Assembly: GCF_002865645.1 (NCBI RefSeq)
Contig: NW_020194631.1
Location: 868,001 to 932,000 of the forward strand
Reading direction: 5' to 3'
Length of the DNA: 64,000 nt
DNA from: Hyaloscypha bicolor E
Taxonomy: Eukaryota > Ascomycota > Leotiomycetes > Helotiales > Hyaloscyphaceae
Within the stretch, counting starts at the first letter, position 1; each line of letters opens with the position of its first letter. This document shows positions 45,867 through 56,161 of the stretch, one piece after another. Below the pieces are notes generated by a model, which did not search any database, was not told where the DNA came from, and worked only from the letters and a program-made list of their open reading frames with translations. The position numbers were made by a program, and so were the translations under genes.

Positions 45867-46583
45867 ATGCGTACCTACGACGATACTTTCTCCGGCGAGA
45901 AGATCTACCCTGGAAAGGTACGGACATCTTCCTGTGCGCGACGACAAGGGCGGGAATGAGGTGGCAAGGAATGATTGAATGGGCTGGCAGAACAAGAACT
46001 TGGGGGATTGGGTTCGAGAGAAGACGGGTTGCTGACAGAATGGTGTGCAGGGCAAGCTCTACGTCCGTGGTGATAGCAAGATCTTCCGATTCCAGAATGG
46101 CAAGACCGAATCCCTCTTCCTGCAGCGCAAGAACCCCCGTCGCATTGCATGGACTGTCCTTTTCCGAAGACAACACAAGAAGGGTATTTCTGAGGTATGG
46201 CATTTTCAACAGTTTGGTTTTACGAGATGGGCTCGGCAATAAGAGAGACGAAATGAGGATGTAAAGGACAAACGCTGATCGATCCCTCCCTGCAGGAAGT
46301 TGCCAAGAAGCGATCCCGCCGCACAGTCAAGTCACAACGTGCTATCGTCGGTGCCTCTCTCGATGTCATCAAGGAGCGACGAACCATGAGACCCGAAGCC
46401 CGAACCGCTGCACGCCAAGCTGCTATCAAGGAGGGCAAGGAGAAGCGAGCTGCTGCTCAGAGTGCGAAGAAGGCCGAGAAGGCAAAGACTGCTGCTGGCG
46501 CCGCGAAGGGACAGGCTTCGAGATTGACGAGCAAGCAAGGAGCGAAGGGTGCGCCAAAGAAGGTCCAGGCAACGAGCCGTTAA
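45867..46583 (+). CDS. RPL24: 60S ribosomal protein eL24
   Basis: 160 aa in three exons: 45867-45917, 46051-46194 and 46296-46583. Introns of 133 and 101 nt start GTACGG and GTATGG and end GTGCAG and CTGCAG. The joined protein starts [17 protein letters not shown], runs on with [18 protein letters not shown] and [18 protein letters not shown], and ends in a Lys/Ala-rich tail, as in eukaryotic eL24, a component of the large cytoplasmic subunit near the intersubunit bridge eB13. The early first intron after a 17-codon exon is common in fungal ribosomal protein genes. An N-terminal zinc-finger Cys set is not evident, in keeping with fungal eL24. Confidence 0.96.
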
Positions 46584-46599
46584 GACAAATGGGTCCGGC

Positions 46600-47029
46600 T
46601 TCTCCTTGGTTTGTCGTTTGGTTTGTGGGACGGTCACGCATGGATGAGCATCATATGGGTTTTGCAGAGTCTTCAATCATAGCCGATAAATGCAAGAGCA
46701 ATACGAAATGACATCTTCGTAGTCGTGCGGGGATGATATACGTGCCAACGTGCATAACCCTAATTATGACCGGGCGATTGGGCTGCGAGTGAAGAGGTTT
46801 TTCTACCACGAAAGCCGGACTCTAATCTCATCCTCGCCGGTTCCGTTCTTGTCTCTGAGTAGAGCCTGAGCATCCTGAGTACGCCCCTGAGTCAGCCTGC
46901 GCACCATAATGTAGAACACATTTTGGCCTCCTGTGCGCCCCGGCTACAGTTTCCTTGCCAGATTTTGCCCGGGAATCCCTTTCTGCTCCCTTACAGGGTT
47001 CCTGCTAGAGCAGCTTTGGATCCTTCTTA
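46600..47029. other. 3' flank of RPL24, no gene
   Basis: Balanced composition. Holds an AACCCTAA motif at about 46757. No coding frame or tRNA fold that I can support. Confidence 0.4.
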
Positions 47030-47640
47030 TCAAATCTCAATTAAATTTAGATATAATAATATTAGGAAATCTAATATTAAATTAATTCTTATATAAAATC
47101 TATTATATAAAATTGAACTCAAAATCTGGGCTAGTTATAAAATAAAATAAGGCATTATTTAATATTATATAGTAATAAATTATCTTGCCTATAATTAAAT
47201 TAATTATTACTAATAAATAATAGAATATAAAAGAATATTTTATTAGGCTAATTTAATGTCTTTTAATATTTAAAAAAAACGCGCTAGAATAAAGAGTAAT
47301 TATTAAAATATTAATCTAATCTGTTTTTGTTAGGGCGTGAATTTCAATTTTATATAACTTTTCTAATAATTATTATATATGCATTTTTTGGTACTAAAAT
47401 TATGATTTCTGGCTTAAAAACAAGCGAACGCTATACTAGCAGCTTTTGTGGCACTCTTATATAAGGCAAGAATAAATATAAATAATAATTATATTAAATT
47501 ATACTCTATATAATGCTTCAGGCTATGCTCTAGAATCTTATTTACTGGAGAAAGCACTGTAGAAATATGCGATTTACTTTGCCCCAAAAAATTTTTGGCC
47601 TTAAGTAATAGAAATAAGGCTTAGAACTGCCAGAATTAGC
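47030..47640. other. AT-rich RIP-type relic
   Basis: A sharp drop in G+C with very few CpA or TpG marks an old mutated repeat of unknown family. No recognisable domain remains. Confidence 0.6.
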
Positions 47641-47923
47641 CCCCTGGCTAGTTTGAATTTCTTTGATGAATGATGAGCTTCTTTGTATCAAAGGGAGTGA
47701 CAGTGGCATTACGCAAGTGATAATTATAGCAGCAACTCCGCTTCAAGCTCCCATTACGTTCATAGGTTTATTTGACTGGAGAAATTGGGCTCGCCAGCAA
47801 AGACCGCTCATTCATCTATTGTCAGGCCGAGAAAGGAGAAAACGGATATGGAAACTCATGTCGTTGGAGTCAGGGAGCGCACACAAGGGACCAGTTGGAT
47901 GTCGATACTCTCTGGTCCCATCG

Positions 47924-47981
47924 CAGAATATCACTTTAGCAAAAATAATAATTGATTTCGTGATCCTGAGACCAGCGCCGG
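47924..47981 (+). repeat. Dispersed repeat C, copy 2
   Basis: Matches 20569-20624 (CAGAATATCACTTTAGC to GAGACCAGCGCC), same orientation. It is a short fragment next to the AT-rich relic. Confidence 0.6.
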
Positions 47982-48130
47982 CACTGCACATGATCTATCC
48001 TTATTCATTCGTATCACAACATAAATGACATTTGTATAATAAACACCAAAGAACAGTGCTCAGAGCCCTAGCCGTCTAAGCGTAAATATACAGAGAAATC
48101 GTCAATCTGATAGTGGCTGGATTTGGATCC

Positions 48131-50717
48131 TCACAACACGGCTTCTAAAATAGCGCAAACAAATTGGTGTTCCTCACTTTCTTTCTCCTTCCATTTCACG
48201 ATCGAATCTACGTTGTAAGTCAGCGGATCTGATAGATATTCTATAAATAATATAAAATAAAATAAGGAATGAGGGAGGAATTCGAAAGAAAACATACCTA
48301 GGTTTCTCAATCTCTCAGCCAATCCACCCATCCTCACGTCCGCGTTAAGAACGCTCGCCCAAACTCTCTGGAACAACTGGGTTCGTATATTCCTCTCAAA
48401 TTCTCGACCCGCATTTCTCGCTAGGTCCAGCACATATGCTACTAATAATGCAATTGCTATTTTGATGTCTGCGTCTAACTCTATTGGATAGGTAAAGTGA
48501 AAAAAAAGAGCGTGTAAGAATTGTTGTTGTAAATAGTAGATACTAGCTTTTATTTGGCAGATTAGAGGCCTAGGCGCCTCAAGAGAAAGATGGGTAGCAG
48601 CTTGAGCAGGAGATTGTAAAGATAAGTAGTTGAAGAGCGATCCAGGGAGGTTTATAACTTTTGGGACAAGGCTTAGGAGAGTTGTTGTTATAAGAAGCTT
48701 TAATGCGGTACGCAATATTTGATGTGCTGGCTCCGAGAACTGGGTATTATAGTCAATATCTATTTGACTCGGCTAACATATGATAGCTGAATTCTACAGG
48801 AACTCGAGATAATGAGATGAAGACTTTACCTTGTTCTTAGATGCCATATACCAAGAGATTAACGCTTTTAGAACCTGCGAGAAATGGTAGTCTTTTTGCC
48901 GGAGCATTATCAAGTCAACATACTCGGGAGGCCCAAACTCGGAATCGATAGTTCCATCAAGCCAAGTATCAAGTTGTTTAGCATGTGATTCGATCGAGAA
49001 CAGGTCCATGAAGACTGGGAGTGTCTCTTGCACATCGAATTTGTCTTTTCCTTCGTGCTTCTGATAGCTGCGGGGGGCTTTTTTATCTCTGGGAGTAAAG
49101 GGACACACACAAAGGTCAATTGGTGGACCAAAGCCAAAGTTGATTCCGACAGCATATTCGGAATTATAGCGGAGGTCTTCTGGAGCGCAGTGTTCTCTGA
49201 TTAAGGCCGAGACCGATCGACCCAAGCGAGAGACGAATTCTTCAATATGTTCCCGGTGCTGCTGCTTTCGTTGTAGTAGACGGACGCGTTTGAACGACGA
49301 CACATCCTCTTGATAGAAATAAGACGCGTCTCGCTTTCGTTTACTCGATCCTCGGTTGCTTTGGGAGTTGTTGGAGATAAGGTCGACAATGGGCAGTCCA
49401 TCGAGTTGCTCATGTAAAGTCACTGGCGTGAATATATCGAAATTTTGTAGCACCTCAGGTTCCTCTACTGGTACTTCTTGAACCTCATTAAGATCCTGGA
49501 TCCGCCGAAACCACAGGCCACATTTTAGGCTGCAGCTGTTAACAGCGATATAAGTGCAATAGAAGTTGGCGGGACTTACCAAGTAGTCGCTGTAGAATCT
49601 AGACTATCACTTGTCTGCCCACACCCTGGGCAACAATTATCAAATCCCTGTTCTTGAAACAGCATGCACATATCAATGCGTCGCCCGGGTAAAAATGCTA
49701 ATGCAAATGCTTGTGATCGTACGAGGTCTTGCTCGGACGCACTATCTGAAATAGCATATTCCCTGCTCTTGATCTTGCGTTCTCCGGGGAAATTCAAAAA
49801 TCGGGCTTCTAAGACAGCTTCAAACACGTCCCACGAATTAATTAATTCGAGATGAATGGGGGCAATACGGCCTAATGCATCCGTAAACGTGAGTGGCTCT
49901 TGAATCCAACACGGTCCAAATTCTCGTGGAACGCGGGTTTGGAGATCAAGCAGGATTCTGTAGCTACTAAAACTCAGAGTCCAAATATTGGTCATAAAGC
50001 TCTTAAGTTCCGTTCCTAGCGTACGAAAATACGTCCTGAGTCTTGTGAGTAGTGGGTATAAGCTATAATGCGTACCACTTACATGCCATCAGCTAGTCTG
50101 GCCAGCACGCTTCCTTGTGCGTCTAGCCTTCTTGTATTATTGTCGAGCTTCTGGTTGAGTTGATTGTCTGAAACACGGAGGCGCTCGTTGAGTTTCATGT
50201 CGTTTAATTTGGCAAGGGATCTGTTGCTCCTGTGTCAGTGTAAGGATAGAATTAAAAGGGTGCGCCAAGAAACCAACAGATTTGCAGTGAGGAGGAGCAT
50301 ATTGAGCACAGAACTATGTGTATTGATCTCCGTCCTGAACTTGGACAGATCATCCTTCCTCAATATGCTCCATAATACCTTCCCTTTCACGTCTCTCCAT
50401 ACGCTACCAGAGCCACCTTGTCTCAATGCCTTGTTATATCTTTTGATGGTATCTAGGAATCCTTCGATGCAGACTCTGCATTGCTCCGCAGTCCGTTTTG
50501 CAGTACAGCTGAGTGCATTCAGCTCAATGGTCGATTCGTATATTCGGGAGAGCAATTCGACTTCAAGGAGGGCGCGATCGAGGGACCAAAGCTCCCGAAT
50601 GACTTCTTGGTACTCTGCAGATGCCCCGCGGCTGTCATCCAGGGCTTTGACTGCATCCTTGATCAATAGACAAACGGCAATACAGTCGCCGACGGAGAAG
50701 CCAAATGGCACTGCCAT
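48131..50717 (-). CDS. STAND-type fungal N-terminal domain and ubiquitin-like domain protein
   Basis: 766 aa in six exons: 50717-50278, 50229-50083, 50041-49580, 49529-48830, 48739-48298 and 48240-48131; summed length is a multiple of three. Residues 1-145 (MAVPFGFSVGDCIAVCLLIK, SLDRALLEVELL and on) match the PigL_N or STAND-type fungal N-terminal domain seen in putative NLR-like incompatibility proteins. About 196-330 (IQEPLTFTDALGRIAPIHLE, FLPGRRIDMCMLF) match the ubiquitin-like domain of large fungal proteins. A split Cys set follows (CCPGCGQ, then CxxKCGLWFRR). Residues 413-416 KRKR may be a nuclear signal. The C-terminal third is helical and unrecognised. Introns are 41-91 nt; the first has a weak GTTGGT donor and the third acceptor could be 6 nt earlier. 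Role in non-self recognition is inference. The start follows an in-frame open stretch, chosen because MAVPFGFSVG is the family start. Confidence 0.82.
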
Positions 50718-51157
50718 GACTGAATACCACTTCGCGGTTATTTGATTAGGAGCTAGAGTAGAAAGGCGTGTCTTTATTGCGAAAAAGAGGAAAGCAATAA
50801 AGCGTAAGGAAACATTGCTACCTACCGTCGAGTGAGGCTTTGCTGCCATGCCATGCGTCTTGTGCAGCCTCACCACACCAAGTTGGAGATCGAAAGGGAA
50901 TTTGCTTGTTTGCGACTCGCCCAAACCCCTCAACCGCTCAAGATTGGATTTTATCACAACAGCGACATAGAATAAGAAAACTAAGTTCATATTTGTCATC
51001 GCCGACTCAATTATTGTATCATTTACAAGTTTAGAATTTTTTGAACACTCTTTTGAAAAGTCTAAATTTTTGGTGTTCCTGTGGGCGGGTTGGGTGGCTT
51101 GAGTGGTTTGAGGGGTTGACCCGTGACACGTCTACGGCGACCTATAGAGACCTGCTA
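50718..51157. other. 5' flank of the domain protein gene
   Basis: The frame is open upstream to 50999 but lacks family homology there, so this is probably promoter and leader. The sequence next to the transposon end is G/T-rich (GGTTGGGTGGCTTGAGTGG) near 51090. Confidence 0.4.
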
Positions 51158-51289
51158 CAGCGATATTACTAACTATCGTTAAAATCGCGTTTTTAAGCGA
51201 GAACACAAAACACGCGTCGACCTCGGTTTACTCACCACCATTAATTATAATTCCGCGAATTACTTAATAACCACAACTCTAATTACGAA

Positions 51290-52330
51290 GGAAAGTTAAT
51301 ATATTTAATGGGGGCATCTAGTTCTACCTTTTGCTAACTGGGCTAGTAATACAGATACCTTATTACTTGATAGTAATCCAAGTCGCCCGGATTAAAGATA
51401 TTCTTCGCGAACTACCCGAGTTAATTACTCTTATATATATTATATAGCTAGTATTGAGCTACTATATGACTATCTAGATAATATATTAATATAAGAGATG
51501 AATTAATACCGGATTTTATATTAGATAACCTTTAGGTAGTTCTTGCTAGATAATTACTTGACTAATAGAATAAGCTATTAAGTATTTATTAGATTAGATA
51601 CTATAGTATTACTAAGACGAAATTACTAAGTTCTTATTTAATATCTTTAATATAGAAATCTCTTAGTCTATAATATCTTAGGTTCTTAAGAGAATAAAGA
51701 TTATATAAAAGAGGTTAAAAATCGAGGTAGTATAAAGGAATAAGGAATTATGTACCTAATAAAGAGATAATCTTTAATACTTTACTATAGATTAAATTAT
51801 TTATATAGACAAATCAGGAAGTAATAATTAAATAAGAGATTATTAATATAGGTAGGCTAATTTAGGGATTTATACTAGAGTTTATTAGTAGCTAGCTAAA
51901 AGAGAAAAAGTCTTAGTTTTTCTAGTATATATAATTAAGGGATATATTAAGTTAGTAATCTTTTATAATACCTATATAGTAGATATCTTTAAAGACTTTA
52001 TTATTAATAATTTCTTCTTTTTCTATAACTCATATTTAGGTCCTTATTTAGTTATTATAATAGATAATGCTTTAGTATACTAATTTTATTAATATATAAT
52101 TATTAATACTTATAGGTAAAGAGGTATTTAGGTATGCTTTCTATTACCTTACTTGCCCGATTTTAATCCTATTAAGAAGTTCTTTAGTATCTTAAAGGCC
52201 TTTATTTAATACTATTATTACTATAAATATTCGAATTATTTAACTTATTAAGGCTTCTTAGAATGGGCTATAAGAGAGGTTAGTACTAGTACGGGGGCTA
52301 CTTATTAAGCTAGAGGATATTTCAGAAATA
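51290..52330 (+). pseudogene. Tc1/mariner DDE transposase relic
   Basis: The reading VIIIDNALVY near 52051 and LPDFNPIKKFFSILKA at about 52150-52200 matches the second and third catalytic blocks of Tc1-type transposases (family: DNAxxH and SPxLNPIEEFFS). The catalytic Glu codon has become Lys by G-to-A change. Stops are frequent. Outer limits are approximate. Confidence 0.8.
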
Positions 52331-52599
52331 TAGGAATATATAAGATATTAGATAATTAGGTTAATTTTAGGGCGGTTTTGGCCTTTTTATTCTTTATATT
52401 TTATATCTTTTTATAGGAGTAAATATAAAGTAAATAGGTAAAGTATATTACTTAGTCTTATTTAATATAAAATTCACTAATTAATTAGTTTTTTAATATC
52501 CTTAGTTTATAGATTTTTATAGAAAGGAAATATTTTTTATATATATTAATAGGCTAAAAAAGTTGAATTAAAATATCTAATATTATTAAAATTATATCT

Positions 52600-54615
52600 A
52601 CCCTAATAACTATCTATTTTTAAGCTTTTTAATTATTTTATATAAAAAATAACCCTATTTCTAAACCTAATTATATAAAACTTTATATATTACTACTTTA
52701 CTTATTATTCTAATAGTAATTCTTTATAAATGCCCTACTAGTAATTATTAAAGTAATTTATCTCTTTATCTTATATAGGATCGTTTTCCCTATTATTATA
52801 TCCTTTGGATTAGTAAGTATATTATAAGGCAAACTAGAAAAACAATTATTAAATTAGTTAATTTGTAATTAATTAAGAATTACTTATACTAATAAGTTCT
52901 TATACCGCTATTAACTTTACTTATCTATTATATATTTTCTTAAATTCGGATATTTTCTTAATAATTAATATAGTAATTCCTAAAGGAACCCTATATTTCT
53001 CAAGAGTTTCTATAATTACTAGTAATTTTAGTATCTTAAGATTATTAAGAAATTATATATATACTATGTCTATATTATTCTTAATTACTTAATAGTAAGA
53101 AGGATTAGATTTGTCTTAAAGCAAGAATTCTTTATATTTTACTAAGGCTTCTTTATTATTAACTTCCTAAATTAGTAATAAAGGCAAGAGGGCTTACTAG
53201 TAATTAAGTTAATGAGATTAACGTAATTAAGTATAAGTTTATTAAGGATAAGAATAAGAGTTCCCGTAGCTATAGCTAAATCTTAATTAAATTAAAGTAA
53301 GTAGAACTAGTGCCATATTATAGTTTATAATCGGAGCTTGAGGTTATATAAGTAAAGGAAATACTAGTTTAATAATAGGCTAGGCAGAATTAGCTTTATA
53401 TTTCTTTCTTTTTATAGTTATCTTATTTTACTTATTTTAATATTTTGTAATCTATTTAGGCAGGAATCTATTAATAGTAATATTTTTATTACTAATAATA
53501 ATATGCTTTACCTACTTGTTCTATTATAAAAGAGAAACCTTATAGTAAGTCCTGCTTTGTTTTAGTTTATAGTAATAACCTCTAGTATTATTATAAATTT
53601 CTTTCTTTCTATAAAGATATATATTAAAGATCTATAAATAGATAGCCTCTTTTATGCTTATACTCGAATCTCGTATGGCCTTTTAGGCAAGCTATTAATT
53701 AGTAATTAAATCTCGAGGTTTCGGAATAGAAGTCTTATATATAGGGAGGGCAGGTTTATTAGGGAAGTAGTTCTTAGTAATATTATCTAAAGATAGGTTT
53801 ATTAAATTATAAAGTAGTATTTCTCATATAATATTTGGTCGAGCTTTATTTATAGCTTTTGGGTTTTCTAGAGTATAAGCTTAATTAATAGTCTTAAAGA
53901 AAGCTTTAATTACGAGAGTATTATAGTTTTTATAATTACTAAAGTACTTTATTTAACGGAGGCTAGCCTTAATAAGTTCCTATAATTTCTGGTCTCTTAC
54001 TTATATTATTTTATAGTTACTTTTTGGATTACTAATTATTACTGCCTAATAAAGCTTTCTAGGCTTATTATTACTTATAAGATTACGAGTTTTTTCCTAT
54101 TTCTTAACGTAATTATTATAAAAGGTGTCTTAAAGAGCATTAAGCTTATTACAAAAGTAATTACTTAAATTAATACTAATAATAATCAAATCTCGGTTCT
54201 TTTTTCTGCCTTCCATATTCGGTGTAATTATAATTTCCATATAATAAGGTTCTTTGTCCTAATAGCTAGTCGGATTAAAAGGCAGTATAATAGCTTGATT
54301 TTTGCCCTTTTTAGAAGGAGTCGCCGTTAATAAAGCTATAACCGGAGAGGTAACTTGCAAGGGAGTACTATTAAGGTTAATAGTTAATCCACGAGCTATT
54401 TGCTCAGGAGCAAGAGTAAGAGATATAGGAGATAATGCCCCCGGTCGTCTTTTAGCCTTTCGACGCCCGGTACCACGATTAGAAGTAGTGGGAGGTAGTC
54501 TTGACGCGTCGAATGCGGCAAGTGAGGATTTAGGAGGTTTTCGCGCCCGGCCGGAGGAAAGTATCTGATCTGGTGATTTCCCTTGCACGCGCTTTGAATG
54601 GCGAGTAGGAGGCAT
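52600..54615 (-). pseudogene. Divergent second ORF of the transposon, function unknown
   Basis: The first 118 codons (54615-54259) are open: a basic Ser/Pro-rich start (MPPTRHSKRVQGKSPDQILS, then GRGRAR-like KPPKSSLAAF) followed by LTLAPEQIARGLTINLNSTP. Beyond the stop at 54259, which looks like a RIP-made TAG at a Gln codon, the same frame stays readable for perhaps 650 codons (MEIIITPNMEGRKKNRDL, then NLISNNKPRKLY, IKTITLVIKAFF) with stops at plausible Gln or Trp sites. I do not recognise it. It is transcribed away from the right inverted repeat, opposite to the transposase. Confidence 0.6.
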
Positions 54616-54775
54616 AGCCCCCCAGATATATACGAAGTTTCAGGAGTTTTTAATAAGTGGTGGTTGAGAAATTAAGAGGTATTGATTTATGGAACTCGGT
54701 GGGTGTATGCGTTCGAAGTGATTTGTGGTTCTCGCTAAAAACGCGATTTTAACGATAGTTAGTAATATCGCTGTA

Positions 54776-54981
54776 TGCGCCCCTCCACCTTTTCTCTACT
54801 CGCTTGAGCCGTCACGCCACCAGATCGACTGCCACGGATAATAAAAGGGGGCTCAACGCAGATCAGAGGAGCCAGCGCGATACTCTCGACCGTCCTCGCC
54901 GTTACGAACGACGAGAATCGCGGCCATAGGGAGCAAAAGCAACGGGGGGAGAAGCGGTGGCACCGGACGAGACCGAGGAGG
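54776..54981. other. Short flank between transposon and solo LTR
   Basis: A G/C-normal stretch of 206 bp without a frame. It may be the remainder of the original insertion target. Confidence 0.4.
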
Positions 54982-55103
54982 TGTCACGGCCTGGACAAGC
55001 TGTGGAAGTGGAATGTGGTGTGTTTGTGTAAATATATGTATGAATGATGGTGCCCTAAGGGCGGTGAAGAAACTATATATACGCCTATGCGCAGCACGTG
55101 ACA
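54982..55103. mobile_element. Solo LTR, family S, copy 3
   Basis: 122 bp from TGTCACGG to CGTGACA, with the perfect 5-bp duplication GGAGG on both sides (54977-54981 and 55104-55108). Closest in sequence to copy 2. Confidence 0.87.
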
Positions 55104-55108
55104 GGAGG

Positions 55109-55733
55109 CCAGCAGCGACATCCTTCGTTCCCAGGGCAGCGAGTGGCAGTTAAACTTAGTTAGACACACAATTATACTATTGTAATATTAAAAACAGATA
55201 TTATAGTTGAAACCTCAAAGTAAAGTGATATGTAACCCATCGATAAATTCAATAAAGGATGCCGCCATTCCTCACCTCTGTTCCTCTGCCGGCTTGGGCC
55301 CTCCCCATCTCATTCAACTATTCCCCAGGCACCAAATATCTTTTTGTGCAAATATTTTCATATGTACCAACAATTTTCCAGATTCCTTTGCAGACCGATA
55401 TCCTTGCCGACCGATATCCTTGGCAGGGGTTCCGACAGCTGAACCAGGTAGTGGGTAATTGGATTCCAGATATCTGGATTCGGGACTCGAGATTCGAGAA
55501 AAGATATCGCATCCGAAAGCTAGTTTTTACCCCCTGAAATGTCCTATTGCAGCCCCTTTACCGTTTGGAGTAAGGCGCAGTACAAGGGTAGTGCTTCGAT
55601 GAACCTCTAGTCGCGTCATCGTCAACCATTATTTTTGTCATCCTTCTTGGGCCTCTTTCGTGTAAAACCTTATTACTGTACCATTCATTGGGGACTATTC
55701 TACCAGACCGGCTTGACGCCGACTACCAATATA
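55109..55733. other. Intergenic, no supported gene
   Basis: Holds a CACCAAATAT-type phrase at 55328-55375 related to 20.84-20.93 kb, and a duplicated GACCGATATCCTTG motif near 55392-55422. No coding frame is supported. Confidence 0.4.
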
Positions 55734-56161
55734 ATGAGCCCATCTGGTAGCTCTAGTGCCATTTCTGTAACGCCGATTGCACATCCTTTCGGACTTCACC
55801 CACGAGGTAGAGACGCAATTACCTCCTTTCCGAACAATGTAACCAATATAAATTCTCCCAATTACACATGGGTAAAGGGGACCTCGAACTACACCTTGTA
55901 CCATAACGTATCAGGCGAGCCTACACAAGCGCTTCTTTGGTTGATTGGAAACATTGACGGCACTCTTTGCAAGCCGCGACCAAATATGAGAATTGGACCG
56001 TTGATATTCTGCTGCCCGCCGAGACGGACAAGGCCCTGGATAACTTGCTCAACACTGGTCCATGGAAAGAGTTTACGAAACCGAATCGCTACTCCATACT
56101 CAGCTTTGTTCAGACCAGAGTAATTGTCTGTCTAGGGTGATCAACCCAACGTCGAAACTCT
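55734..56161 (+). pseudogene. Frameshifted gene fragment, family unknown
   Basis: A frame from ATG 55734 reads sensibly (ISVTPIAHPFGLHPRGRD, NYTWVKGTSNYTLYHN, QALLWLIGNIDGTL). It then turns unlike protein near 55964, whereas the next frame continues well (LQAATKYENWTVDILLPAET, then DKALDNLLNTGPWKEF, RYSILSFVQTRV). One missing base, probably in the CTTTG run, explains the switch. The second frame closes at a TGA at about 56159-56161. I do not recognise the family. It converges tail-to-tail with, and overlaps, the HET gene's 3' end. Confidence 0.5.

Larger units (their letters stand above)
51158..54773. mobile_element. Tc1/mariner-type element with RIP decay, 3616 bp
   Basis: Terminal inverted repeats of about 47 bp (CAGCGATATTACTAACTATC, continuing GTTAAAATCGCG) lie at 51158 and 54773, differing by one base insertion. 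TA flanks both ends (51156-51157 and 54774-54775), the Tc1/mariner target duplication. The left third holds a plus-strand DDE transposase relic. The right part holds a minus-strand frame. At 3.6 kb it is much longer than a plain Tc1/mariner element (1.3-2.4 kb). The interior from 51.25 to 54.25 kb is RIP-exhausted; both ends are not. Confidence 0.9.
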
